Shown: positions 45,001-52,544 of the stretch, in pieces
How positions within the stretch are numbered: the first letter of the stretch is position 1
Layout: every line of letters starts with the position of its first letter
NCBI GenBank assembly: GCA_036403235.1
Contig: DASWRI010000084.1
Location: forward strand, 1-64,000
Reading direction: 5' to 3'
DNA length: 64,000 nucleotides
Source: JBGTFE01 sp036403235
Lineage (GTDB): Bacteria > Acidobacteriota > Blastocatellia > Pyrinomonadales > Pyrinomonadaceae
The notes under the pieces: generated by a model
The model's input: the letters and a program-made list of their open reading frames with translations, nothing else
What the model was told of the DNA's origin: nothing
Databases searched by the model: none
Program-made: the position numbers and the translations under genes

Positions 45001-45160
45001 GAATCTCGGCGTGACGGCGCGAAACCATCGGATATTTACTGCTTTCAAAAGCAATCTGACATTCGTTTGCGTCGCGCCCGATGCGCACTACCGCTTCGCT
45101 AAATGATTTTTCAGGTGCCTGGTGACCGCCCGCAAGAACTTCCGCTAAAATTATTTTCAT
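42050..45160 (-). CDS. Triple-FHA ABCG-like transporter
   Basis: A 1036-aa fusion. Three FHA (phosphothreonine-binding) domains come first: about 25-95 (GRDANECQIAF, SRRHAEIRR), 155-235 (GRDPNCDIV, SRKHAEIRR) and 305-385 (GRAESCDIR, SNQHARL). An ABC ATPase follows (about 405-640) with Walker A GPSGAGKST, signature LSGGQRKRVSI and Walker B VIFLDEPTSGLDP, then an ABC2-type membrane domain (about 735-1030, five to six helices). A Lys/Glu-rich segment near 925-975 precedes the last helix. The order ATPase-membrane resembles ABCG half-transporters. FHA domains suggest control by the nearby Ser/Thr kinases. Its substrate is unknown. Confidence 0.9.
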   Translation of the reverse strand: MKIILAEVLAGGHQAPEKSFSEAVVRIGRDANECQIAFESSKYPMVSRRHAEIRRENGQWILQDLKSSFGTSVNGQKITQPTPVAMGSSIQFGSGGPVLRVLRLESDAASPPSYPTPVVAPPVGAQSNFPRASESVTTAQLDFVGAHSASMPFKITKNSVWLGRDPNCDIVMEADAVMVSRKHAEIRREADNFVVYDNGSFNGTLINEQRISTPTPVYHNDEIQLGLGGPVLRFNLPSRVAPKGASLAGQRAVAASQAANLDNMLAEVGSKTMVFKADISQKISKDQSTQPQLLMSLSFGSKQELIIGRAESCDIRLDGLQISNQHARLIRTASGVDIEDLNSTNGVYIEGNRISRQRITLNDSVQIGSFLLRIDQAGNIGVFDTRSKTRIDSVNITKDVKNRAGGGIVRLLDSVSLSILPNEFVGLLGPSGAGKSTFMDALNGMRPASSGSVLINNLDLYQNLDAIKQSIGYVPQDDIIHRELTVYRTLYYVAKLRLSGDVSRSEIDQIINEVMDVTGLSERRDVPINQLSGGQRKRVSIAVELITKPSVIFLDEPTSGLDPATEEKIMKLFRQIAESGRTVILTTHAMENVKLFDKIVLLMRGKLVFYGKPDEALTHVGATSFKELYDKIEDPIEERLQKGGNRQQVTEQVAEEWKQKFTQTPQYKRNVYEPLKELGKVQSHTVKKKRRLGLFGSIRQFLTLSRRYWEVLFRDKLNLFILFIQAPIIAVLTYLVMGENQPRDFTFFILSLVAVWFGTSLSAREIIRERAVYNRERMVNLGLMPYVFSKLFILGIVVGLQCLMLFVPLKFLDITGLMPMPGELLGIPQLWVMLLTAGVGIALGLLISALVKTSEMATSLVPLILIPQILFSGLVGVPSGLNKVVGLIMPATWSFDTMKRFSALDTLEVEGADPSGKFKGKGYYDWIEAENDKLIVDSRQKIKDYREKEEKKMKDYEKDMKDDLNAYPPRKPADMPKLAPEPTIDDPQKVKDAEVKNLVTFLHPWMNEVLNQIVLMLMFLMLVVATLIVLRMQDIG

Positions 45161-45301
45161 TTGTTTGAAGTTTGGTTGAAATCCGAAGTTAGCCGTGCAA
45201 AATCAATAAAATTTGCCCGCTTCGGTTTCAGTCGGATTTTGATTTTGATATCGAGTAAAACCAGATTTCGCATAATTTTAACTTAAACGGGCCAAAAATG
45301 G

Positions 45302-45367
45302 AAAACAAAAAGCGGGAAATGGAAAATTAAGAAATTTCTTAATTTTCCATTTCCCGCTTTTTGTTTT
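45302..45367. repeat. Perfect 66-nt palindrome (GGAAAATTAAG type), likely terminator
   Basis: A 33-bp perfect self-complementary repeat (45302-45334 with 45335-45367) containing GGAAATGGAAAATTAAG in its left arm. It ends 9 nt before the pseudokinase stop, on the downstream side of that minus-strand gene, and ends in T-rich sequence. A perfect palindrome of this size without a loop suggests recent origin or active maintenance. Confidence 0.85.
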
Positions 45368-45375
45368 TAATCGTC

Positions 45376-47829
45376 TTAGTTATCCGTCGACGGCTCGAAC
45401 GTTTCGAGAATCTGCGCCAAATCGTCGTTAACGGCGACCTGGTCGACGTTTGAAACGTCGGGCGCGAGCGATGTCGCTAAGAGCGTGATGACAAAACCGC
45501 TTTTCATTCTCGGACGCTGAACCGGAATCCAGAAGCGTCTGCCCCAGACCAGCATTTTTTCGCCCGTTTCGGCTTTGGTGATGCCGCCCTGAAATTTTAC
45601 TTCGAAAACTTTCCAGCGCCCGTTTTGAATCGTCGTTTCGCTTTCGGAAATAAAATCGTAGTGTTCGAGAATGCTCGCCAAATCCTTGTCCGATTTTTGT
45701 CTCAGCGCCGGAAAGAGCGCGCGGTCGGCGTTAAAAGTTCCCTTGCTGACATAGCGCGTGATGACGGCCTTTTTTATCGTCTGGCCGTCGGGCGAGTTTT
45801 TTGAAACGTCCAGAAAATTTGTCTGGTTGTCGAATTTATCCCAATCCTTCGGGTAATAAATCGAGAAGCCGAGAAAATTCTTGGCCAAGTCTCCCTGCAG
45901 ATTTTGTTTCGAATTTTCAAAATACGTCCAGTTCGGCGGCGCGTCAACTTTGCGCGGCGGCGGCGGAATTTCGATTTCCTCCGTCGATTTCGGCATAAGA
46001 TTCTGCGGCGGAACAATTTCCAGATTTGCCGGAGCGTCCGGATTTTGATTTGTCGCCGACGGCTGGTTAAATTCGGGCGCGACCGGCCGATTCAGAAAAT
46101 AATACCAGACGCCGAGAAAAACAATCAGCCCGAGTGTAAATATCGAAAACAAAAGCCAGTTCGGGCCGGACGCTTTAACCGGCTCGGGCGAGCGTTTTTC
46201 CCAGGGCAATTCCTGGGGCGCTTTGACAGTTTCGATTTCCGGAAGTTTTTCCTTTTCTAAAAGCGGGGCTTCAGCGCCGGTTTCAATGGCATTGTCTTCG
46301 GAAATTAAATCGGGTTTTTCCAGTTCGACTTCCGGCTCGGGTTCAATTTTCAAATCGACATCGGATTCTTCCAAATCAAAATTTGGCTCTTCCAATTCAA
46401 AATTCGAAACGAGCGCCGCGGGCTCGGGAATCTCTTCTTTTGCTTCCGGCTCGGCTTTTATTTCCGGCTCGGCGGGCAAAATCTCGATTTTTTCTTCTTT
46501 TACGATTTCCTGCGGCAGTTTTTCCCAGGGCGAAGCGGCGGTTAAAGCGTTGAAAATCGCGTCGCCGAAATCGCGCGCTTTCGGGTATCGGTCGGAAGCG
46601 TTATACGAGAGAGCCTTTTCCAGAATATCGTCAAGCAGAGGCGGGACGTCGAGCCGGAAATTTGTCGGCAGAAGCATCAAACCGTTGCGCTGCGCTTTGA
46701 GCAGAGCGTTCGCGGACGGAGCGTTAAACGGCAGCCGGTTGGTCAGCATCTGATAGGCAATGACGGCGAGCGAATAAATATCGCTGGCGTAATTGGACAG
46801 TCTGCCTTCGATTTGTTCGGGCGATTTATACGGCAGATTTTCCGCAGTGAATTTATCGTACAAGACGCCGAAATTTGTTAATTTGACGACTTCCGTCCCG
46901 TTTTCGCTGACGGTCAGAAAAATATTTTCGGGTTTCAGATTGCGATGCAGAATTCCGTTTTGATGCGCTTCGCTCAAGGCGTATGAAGCCTGGCGGATGA
47001 TGCGCGCGGCGCGCAGACCGTTAAACTGTCCCGTCCGCGTGAGCATGTCTCTGACCGTTTTTCCTTGCAGATATTCGGAAACGATAAACGGTTTGCCTTC
47101 GGGAAGCTCGCCCGAATCCATTACTTTGGCGACGTTCGGGTGATTGATGTGCGAAAGCGAAACTCTTTCCTCGGCAAAAATCTTGTTCGAGAAATTGTCT
47201 TCCGCGTCTTCGTCCATAAACACGCGGACAAACGCTTTTTTATTCGGAACGATTTTGTCTTCCGCTAAGTAAGAGATGCTGGCTTCGTCTTCGCCGAGCA
47301 TTTCGACGATGTAATAACGTCCCTTGACGATTTGTCCGAGCAGAATTTTCGGCTGTTCCCACGTCAACGCGAGCCTGCCCGTCGGATTCGCTTTTCTATC
47401 GCCGACCGAAGCCGTGCCCGAAGGAATCTCGCTCGGCTTGACGATGCGCGCCAGAGGCTTGCCCGAGGGAATTTCTTCCGTCTTTGTTTCGACAGTCGAT
47501 ACGTTTTTGCCGACGGGCTGTTTTTCGACGGCGGGTTCGGGCTTGAAAGCTTCTATTTCCGGCTCGCTTTTGAAAGACTCCGTAATTTTCGGCCGGACGA
47601 ATTCCGGCGGTTCGTTTTGCTCAAATTGAACAAATCTCGGAGCCGCAGACGTATTTTCGTTTCTTTCCGCGTTCGGAGTGTTTCTGCCGAGAAGCGTGGA
47701 GAAAACCCCGCCGGTCTGCCTTGCGGCCTTGCCCGGCGAAGGCGCGATAAGAAGCCGCGTGCCGTCATTTTTGCAAAATCTCTGACTTCCCGTTTCGTAG
47801 GTGTGCTGGCACTTCGGACAATAAAGCAT
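45376..47829 (-). CDS. Zinc-ribbon Ser/Thr pseudokinase with C-terminal extracytoplasmic domain
   Basis: An 817-aa protein: zinc ribbon (MLYCPKCQHTYE ... FCKNDG), a disordered linker, and a Ser/Thr kinase fold (about 165-430). Most of the kinase motifs are present but the catalytic residues are changed: the catalytic loop reads HRNLKPEN (Asp to Asn), the DFG loop reads NFG (Asp to Asn), and the VAIK Lys is replaced (AFVRVF). The APE-like SPEQ and the C-lobe DIYSLAV remain. An acidic Glu/Pro linker, a transmembrane helix (about 565-588, WLLFSIFTLGLIVFLGVWYYF) and an extracytoplasmic domain (about 640-817) follow. It should be a scaffold or allosteric partner rather than an active kinase. The start at 47829 puts the zinc ribbon at the N-terminus. 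Confidence 0.88.
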   Translation of the reverse strand: MLYCPKCQHTYETGSQRFCKNDGTRLLIAPSPGKAARQTGGVFSTLLGRNTPNAERNENTSAAPRFVQFEQNEPPEFVRPKITESFKSEPEIEAFKPEPAVEKQPVGKNVSTVETKTEEIPSGKPLARIVKPSEIPSGTASVGDRKANPTGRLALTWEQPKILLGQIVKGRYYIVEMLGEDEASISYLAEDKIVPNKKAFVRVFMDEDAEDNFSNKIFAEERVSLSHINHPNVAKVMDSGELPEGKPFIVSEYLQGKTVRDMLTRTGQFNGLRAARIIRQASYALSEAHQNGILHRNLKPENIFLTVSENGTEVVKLTNFGVLYDKFTAENLPYKSPEQIEGRLSNYASDIYSLAVIAYQMLTNRLPFNAPSANALLKAQRNGLMLLPTNFRLDVPPLLDDILEKALSYNASDRYPKARDFGDAIFNALTAASPWEKLPQEIVKEEKIEILPAEPEIKAEPEAKEEIPEPAALVSNFELEEPNFDLEESDVDLKIEPEPEVELEKPDLISEDNAIETGAEAPLLEKEKLPEIETVKAPQELPWEKRSPEPVKASGPNWLLFSIFTLGLIVFLGVWYYFLNRPVAPEFNQPSATNQNPDAPANLEIVPPQNLMPKSTEEIEIPPPPRKVDAPPNWTYFENSKQNLQGDLAKNFLGFSIYYPKDWDKFDNQTNFLDVSKNSPDGQTIKKAVITRYVSKGTFNADRALFPALRQKSDKDLASILEHYDFISESETTIQNGRWKVFEVKFQGGITKAETGEKMLVWGRRFWIPVQRPRMKSGFVITLLATSLAPDVSNVDQVAVNDDLAQILETFEPSTDN

Positions 47830-47886
47830 AGTTATTTTTACTGCTGAAAAAGTCATCAAATATGAAAACCTCTGGTTGCGGAAATT

Positions 47887-47903
47887 AAGCGAGTTCGTCG
47901 CTT
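47887..47903. promoter_or_regulatory. Small hairpin in the leader of the pseudokinase gene
   Basis: AAGCGA (47887-47892) pairs with TCGCTT (47898-47903) around GTTCG, about 58 nt upstream of the start. Further AAGCG/CGCTT copies lie just beside it. It may shape the 5-prime leader; function is unproven. Confidence 0.3.
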
Positions 47904-47977
47904 TTGTTAGGTAATACGCTTAATCAAGCGAGGTTTTCAATAAATAAAACTTCGATGGGCGAAAAATGAATTTCCAA

Positions 47978-48229
47978 ATATTGTATCGAAGTTCGGATTG
48001 GCCGGATTTAAGTTTAGCTTTGGCTTATCAAAACTTAAATTTGCCGTATTTAAGTTCATATTTGTCGGATATGAATTCATATTTGGCTTATCAATGTTTA
48101 AATAGAGCAAATTCGTATTCATATTTGCCTTATTTAAATTCACATTCGGCAGATTTAAGTTCAAATCCGCCTTATTCGAATACGAATCCGGCGAAATCAA
48201 ATTCATTTTTGCCGAATCGAAGCATTGAT
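47978..48229. repeat. 21-nt tandem repeat array, about 12 degenerate units
   Basis: A run of 21-nt units in register, for example TTGCCGTATTTAAGTTCATA with one more T (48041-48061), 48062-48082, 48083-48103, 48125-48145 and 48146-48166, each keeping TTG-C near the start and AAGTTCAT or AATTCAT near the end. It lies between the pseudokinase start and the TPR gene. In one frame on the minus strand it is an open 89-residue Asn/Leu-rich ORF, but no ribosome-binding site supports translation. Confidence 0.8.
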
Positions 48230-48245
48230 TTCACTTTTCACTTAT
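48230..48245. repeat. TTTCACT heptamer doublet at the TPR gene end
   Basis: TTTCACTTTTCACTTA abuts the stop codon of the TPR gene. It is a one-sided copy of the TTTCACT element found at 3801, 25278 and 61560. Confidence 0.5.
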
Positions 48246-49595
48246 TTAGTCGCCGCCCTGCGCTCTGGATAATTTGTCGGCGAGAGCCGTTTTTTGCGCG
48301 TCGAGCGCGGCGGCCTGCTGGTAAACGCGAACGGCGTCCCGTTTTTTGCCGACGCGCATCCAGGCGTCGCCGATTGTTTCAAATTCCTGCGCGAGAAGTT
48401 TTTTCTCGCTCGGCGAGACGACCTGCAATGCTTTGAAAAGATTTTTCTCCGCTTCGGCGAGGTCGCCCTGACGCGTGTAAAGCGAGCCTAAAAGCACGTA
48501 GCCGATAAAATTATTGGGGCTCACTTCGAGACTTTTTTTCAAAACTTTCTGCGCTTCGTCATAGCTGGCGCGCGTCGTCAAAGCACGTCCGAGCAGAAAA
48601 AGCGCGGTCGGATTTTTCGGGTCTTGACGGAGCGCGCCGCGCAAAAGCTGCTCCGAATCGGTGTAGCGCTGCTGCGACTGCATCACTTCGGCGACCAGAA
48701 TCATCGTCGGCACATCGGTCGAAAGCTGAATCGCTTTGCCGTAGGCTTCGGTCGATTGATTTATCAGGCTTTTCTTTCGCAGAAGTCTTCCGAGATGAGC
48801 ATACGCCAGAGCCGAAGCGGGGTCAATCTGAATCGCCTTTCGATAAGCGTTTTCGGTTTCCTGCGTGACAAGGCCGCGCGATTCGAGCGCGACGCCGAGC
48901 TGGTCATAAGCGTATGGATTTTGCGAATCGAGCTGGATTGCGCGCCGCACGAGCTTTTCGGCTTCGGTATAGCGGTCGAGCAAATCCGAGCCGAAAATCG
49001 GCTGAACCAGAACGTAGCTGAGCGCGATGTAGGCGTAAGGACTGGCCGGCTCAATCCGAATCGCTTCGCGGTAGGATTTTTCGGCTTCGTCCCATCGCTG
49101 CTGGTCGCTGTAGAGATTTCCGAGACCGTAGATGGCGCGCGAATCGTCAGACCTGATGCTTTGCGCGCGGCGATAGGCGCTTTCGGCCCGCGCGTAATTT
49201 CGCTCGTCGCGCGCGACGTTTCCTTCGTCAATCGCGTCTTCAAATCTCTCGTCGTAAACTTCGGCTTCGGGTTTTGTAATCGAAACGCTGGTCGGCGCGT
49301 CCGTCTGTCTGGTCGTTTGCTGCCTGTTTTTTGAAACAGTTTGTTTTTTTACCGGAACGCTTGTCTTTTTTGTCGAAGCAATCGTGGTTTTCTTGACCGT
49401 GCTCGCGGAAGTTTTCGGTTTTACAGCCGTCGTTTTTTTAGCGGGCGTCATTATCGTCGTTGTCGGTTTAGACTTTTTCGGCGAGCCTAAAAGTCCGCCG
49501 CTGTTTCCCAAATCCTGCCCGGCGGCAAAACCGAACGAGAAAAGGACAAAAGCAAACGACAAACAAATCTTAGAAATCTTTGGCACTCTTAACAT
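48246..49595 (-). CDS. Exported TPR-repeat protein
   Basis: A 449-aa secreted or periplasmic protein. Signal peptide at about 1-26 (ICLSFAFVLFSFGFAAG), a Lys/Thr-rich low-complexity segment (about 45-90, TTTIMTPAKKTTAVKPKT is part of it), then at least eight TPR units (about 120-430) such as YARAESAYRRAQSIRSDDSRA, AEKSYREAIRIEPASPYAYI and AQKVLKKSLEVSPNNFIGYV. The TPR superhelix is a protein-binding scaffold. The start at 49595 has GAGGT upstream. It lies 17 nt after the active Ser/Thr kinase gene and is probably in its operon, so it may be a target or partner of that kinase. Confidence 0.85.
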   Translation of the reverse strand: MLRVPKISKICLSFAFVLFSFGFAAGQDLGNSGGLLGSPKKSKPTTTIMTPAKKTTAVKPKTSASTVKKTTIASTKKTSVPVKKQTVSKNRQQTTRQTDAPTSVSITKPEAEVYDERFEDAIDEGNVARDERNYARAESAYRRAQSIRSDDSRAIYGLGNLYSDQQRWDEAEKSYREAIRIEPASPYAYIALSYVLVQPIFGSDLLDRYTEAEKLVRRAIQLDSQNPYAYDQLGVALESRGLVTQETENAYRKAIQIDPASALAYAHLGRLLRKKSLINQSTEAYGKAIQLSTDVPTMILVAEVMQSQQRYTDSEQLLRGALRQDPKNPTALFLLGRALTTRASYDEAQKVLKKSLEVSPNNFIGYVLLGSLYTRQGDLAEAEKNLFKALQVVSPSEKKLLAQEFETIGDAWMRVGKKRDAVRVYQQAAALDAQKTALADKLSRAQGGD

Positions 49596-49612
49596 ACAAA
49601 CCTCAAAAAATT

Positions 49613-51850
49613 TTAATCGGAGCGAATTAGCCGAAAGCCGACCCGGTTGTCTCTCGCGCCGGACGGAACGGGCAGGCGATAAGTCGAAGTTTCGCTCGTT
49701 TTGCCCTTCTGGTCTCGATACGCCGAACCGCCGCGCACGATATGGTAGTTTTCTCCCGGCTTTAGCTTCAGCTCGCCCGAGTTTCCCGGATAGGACTTGG
49801 CATCGCTGCTCGTCCATTCCCAGACGTTCCCGATTAAATCCTGAACTTTCCATTGATTTTCGCCGCATTGTTTCGAGCCGACCGGTTCGACCTGCGCCGT
49901 CGTTTTACCGACGACCGCGCATTCTTCCTTGTATTCGTCGCCCCACGGGTAAAGCGTCGCTCTGACTCCGTTGCGCGCCGCGTATTCCCACTCTTCCTCG
50001 GTCGGAAGCCGGTAAGTTACGCCGTCGCGATTTGAACGCCAATTGGCAAAAGCCTTGATGTCTTCGACGTTGACGTATCGAACCGGAAGTTTTTCTTTTC
50101 CGGCGAGCGGCTTGCCGTTTTCCCAGTCCGAAGGAATTTCCTGATATTTGCTTTCCTGTATAAAGCTGTAATATTCGGCGTTGGTCACTTCCGTTTTATC
50201 CATCCAGAAGCCTTTGACTTCGACTTCGTGCTCGGGTTTTTCAAATACGTCGCCGTCGCTGCGTCCCATCGTAAAATTTCCTCCGGGAATTTCCACCATC
50301 TCGGCTTTAACGGGCGGAACGGGCGTTTCCTGCGGCGTCACCGTCGGCGTCGGGCTTTTCACATTCGGCGGCGGGCCAGTGTGACCGCTGCCGAACAGGC
50401 CGAGCATAAATGCGCCGCCGACTCCAATTGCAGTAAGTAACAATAAGCCCGAAATTCCAATAACGACGATAAAGAGCGGCGAAAAAGCGCTCTTTTTTTT
50501 CTGTGTCCCGGACTCGACATTCTGCTGTACGGTTTGCTGAATCGGCGGAATGGTCGGCTGCGGCAAACTGTGCGGCGTGTTTTGCGCAAAGCTTTCCGAA
50601 GGCAGGCTGACGAGCGGAATCGTCGCCACCGGCTTCGGAATCGCTTCGATGTTTTTTTCCAGATTGGCAATCACCTGCACAGGACTTCCGTCGCAGGTCA
50701 AGGTTTGCGCCCAGTCATTGTAGCCGGCGTGTTTGATGCGCAGAAGATAATTTCCGCTTCGGATGCCGTCGAGCAGCAGCCAGCCGTCCGGACGGCTTTG
50801 ACCGACGGCCGTGCTGTCTATAAAAACGTCGGACTGCGCGGGATTGGTTAAAATTCTCAAAGACGAAACGGGCAAAGACGGCGGCGGTTGCGGTGGCAGC
50901 GATTGTGACGAAACGCCGACGGCTTCTCTCAGCTCGCCAATCATCTGCTCGACCGACTGCGTCCGGCGGTCAGGGTCTTTTTCGAGCGTATGGCGAACGG
51001 CCGCTTCAATCTGCGGCGAGATTTGAACGCCGAACTGGCCGAACGGCGGCGGCTCGTCCGACAGATGTTTTTTCATAATCGCCGGAATCGAATTTCCCTT
51101 AAACGGCACGTCGCCCGCGAGCATCTGGAAAAGCATGACGCCGAGCGAATAGACGTCCGAGCGCGCGTCCGGTTCTTCGTCCGACCATTGTTCGGGCGCC
51201 ATATAATAAGGCGAACCCATCAGCCCGGTCGTCTGCGCCTGGATAAACGAGCCGAGCAGCTCGCCTGATTTTATTTTCGCCAGACCGAAATCGAGAATTT
51301 TGACGGCTTCCGAGAGATTATTTCTGCCCTTGATAATCATCACGTTTAAGGGCTTCAAATCGCGGTGAACGATTCCCTGGTGGTGCGCCGCGCCGACGCC
51401 CGCGCCGATGGCCGACATCAGTTCCAGAGCTTTGCCGGGCAAAAGACGTTTTTCGCGCGCCAGCAAATCGTGGAGAGATTCGCCTTCGACGTATTCCATC
51501 ACGAGAAACGGCATCATGCCCTGCGCCACGCCGTAATCCGAAACCGAAACGACGTTTTGATGCCGAATCGCGGCGGCGGCGAGCGCTTCCTGCCGGAAAC
51601 GCGTGACGAGCTGCGGGTCGTTGCCGACCAAATCGGGCAAAATAACTTTTATCGCGTGCAGAGTTTTCAGATAAGCGTGTCTCGCTTTGTAAACGACGCC
51701 CATTCCGCCCTGCCCGATACGACATTCGAGATGATATTTTCCTTCCAGAACGGGCTCGCCGCTGATGGTGTGCATCGTCGGCATACCGTCTTTCGGGCAT
51801 GTGTTAAGGTCGTCGGTGTAGCAATTTTTACAAAGTTGGCACTCTCTCAT
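49613..51850 (-). CDS. Ser/Thr protein kinase with zinc ribbon, PEGA and FGE-sulfatase domains
   Basis: A 745-aa active-looking kinase. N-terminal zinc ribbon (CQLCKNCYTDDLNTCPKDG), then the kinase domain (about 38-300) with GQGGMGVVYKA, the AIK lysine (HAIKVIL), catalytic HRDLKPLNV and the DFG loop (LDFGLAK). A PEGA domain follows (about 328-400, RILTNPAQSDVFIDSTAVG). One transmembrane helix lies at about 455-480 (LFIVVIGISGLLLLTAIGVG). The C-terminal part is a formylglycine-generating/sulfatase-modifying domain (about 520-742) with FWMDKTEVTNAEYYSFI, RLPTEEEWEYAARNG and NVWEWTSSD. The zinc ribbon is paralogous to that of the downstream pseudokinase. Ends 17 nt before the TPR gene. Confidence 0.92.
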   Translation of the reverse strand: MRECQLCKNCYTDDLNTCPKDGMPTMHTISGEPVLEGKYHLECRIGQGGMGVVYKARHAYLKTLHAIKVILPDLVGNDPQLVTRFRQEALAAAAIRHQNVVSVSDYGVAQGMMPFLVMEYVEGESLHDLLAREKRLLPGKALELMSAIGAGVGAAHHQGIVHRDLKPLNVMIIKGRNNLSEAVKILDFGLAKIKSGELLGSFIQAQTTGLMGSPYYMAPEQWSDEEPDARSDVYSLGVMLFQMLAGDVPFKGNSIPAIMKKHLSDEPPPFGQFGVQISPQIEAAVRHTLEKDPDRRTQSVEQMIGELREAVGVSSQSLPPQPPPSLPVSSLRILTNPAQSDVFIDSTAVGQSRPDGWLLLDGIRSGNYLLRIKHAGYNDWAQTLTCDGSPVQVIANLEKNIEAIPKPVATIPLVSLPSESFAQNTPHSLPQPTIPPIQQTVQQNVESGTQKKKSAFSPLFIVVIGISGLLLLTAIGVGGAFMLGLFGSGHTGPPPNVKSPTPTVTPQETPVPPVKAEMVEIPGGNFTMGRSDGDVFEKPEHEVEVKGFWMDKTEVTNAEYYSFIQESKYQEIPSDWENGKPLAGKEKLPVRYVNVEDIKAFANWRSNRDGVTYRLPTEEEWEYAARNGVRATLYPWGDEYKEECAVVGKTTAQVEPVGSKQCGENQWKVQDLIGNVWEWTSSDAKSYPGNSGELKLKPGENYHIVRGGSAYRDQKGKTSETSTYRLPVPSGARDNRVGFRLIRSD

Positions 51851-51981
51851 TTAGATTTTCTTATTGTTGGCAAAAAATCCCGTAAGTTTTCTTTTTTATT
51901 TTTGAATATAAACAGAAAGGCGTCTTTTTTAGCGCCCTTTAATTTTAGATGCTTTACAAACGGCAAGCAAGGAAAAAACGG

Positions 51982-52022
51982 AAAAGCGCGAATTAGTTCG
52001 ATAAAACCAAGCCGCGCTTTTT
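51982..52022. terminator. Terminator-like hairpin after the 52044 gene
   Basis: AAAAGCGCG (51982-51990) pairs with CGCGCTTTT (52013-52021). On the minus strand it lies about 20-60 nt downstream of the secreted-protein stop and could terminate it. On the plus strand it would face the kinase gene promoter. Confidence 0.5.
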
Positions 52023-52043
52023 GTGTTTCTTTATAATTTAATT

Positions 52044-52412
52044 TTAATAAGCAGAAACCGTCATCGTATATCGGGTCGAGCGTCTGCCGTTGTTTCGAAT
52101 CGTGATGTAGTGGTCGCCGTTGGCGTCCGTTTCCGTTTCGAAATAACCGTATTCTTCGTTAAATGCGCCGTGAACGTCGCTGACTTTGATGCTGATTTCA
52201 TCATTGCCCCCGGAAACATTGACCGTAAAGGTCTGACCTTCGCTGAGCCGAATCACGTAGCCGCGCGAACCGCCCGCCGCAAGCGTGCCGCTCAACGTCG
52301 TCGATGTTGCTCCGCGTGCAAATCGAATTCTCGACTGCGCCATCAAAGTCGTTGATAATGTAGTTAAAATCAAAGCCGCCGCTAAAAGTTTTATCCCGAA
52401 AAGTTTTTTCAT
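52044..52412 (-). CDS. Small exported beta-rich protein, possibly lysozyme-inhibitor-like
   Basis: A 122-aa protein from the ATG at 52412 (strong TAGGAG upstream; the longer ORF from 52481 is not used). Signal peptide at about 1-25 ending LMAQS. The mature part (about 100 residues) has the pattern of a jelly-roll-like beta domain: GTLAAGGSRGYVIRLSEGQT, VNVSGGNDEISIKV, and an end DGNDGDHYITI-type strand then RYTMTVSAY. The arrangement recalls inhibitors of g-type lysozyme (PliG/PliI) and bacterial pre-peptidase C-terminal domains. I cannot decide between them. It is a single gene facing leuS, with terminator-like hairpins on both sides. Confidence 0.7.
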   Translation of the reverse strand: MKKLFGIKLLAAALILTTLSTTLMAQSRIRFARGATSTTLSGTLAAGGSRGYVIRLSEGQTFTVNVSGGNDEISIKVSDVHGAFNEEYGYFETETDANGDHYITIRNNGRRSTRYTMTVSAY

Positions 52413-52497
52413 TTTTTTTCTCCTATATTTTACGAACTTATGTTCTCCGTGAAAGACGCATCGAAAAAATGTTTTTTGCATTTTTCGAGTTAAAAAT

Positions 52498-52530
52498 AAA
52501 CGCGAATCGATAAAAAATCAATTCGCGTTT
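52498..52530. terminator. Terminator after leuS
   Basis: AAACGCGAAT (52498-52507) pairs with ATTCGCGTTT (52521-52530). It lies 15 nt past the leuS stop on the minus strand and is T-rich on the outgoing side, so it is a good intrinsic terminator candidate. Confidence 0.7.
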
Positions 52531-52544
52531 GCAGTTTTCTCGTT

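Noticed and set aside
47937..48206. Minus-strand 89-residue Asn/Leu-rich ORF
   Set aside because: It is produced by the 21-nt tandem array and has no ribosome-binding site or homology. Recorded as a repeat rather than a gene.
47978..48229. CRISPR-like array
   Set aside because: Units are contiguous 21-mers with no spacers, so it is a tandem repeat and not a CRISPR array. No Cas gene is nearby.
47966..48436. Plus-strand 156-residue ORF
   Set aside because: Antisense shadow of the TPR gene and of the 21-nt array.
48246..49868. Longer TPR gene start at 49868
   Set aside because: The added 91 residues are an antiparallel-frame shadow of the kinase C-terminus; the signal peptide and GAGGT point to 49595.
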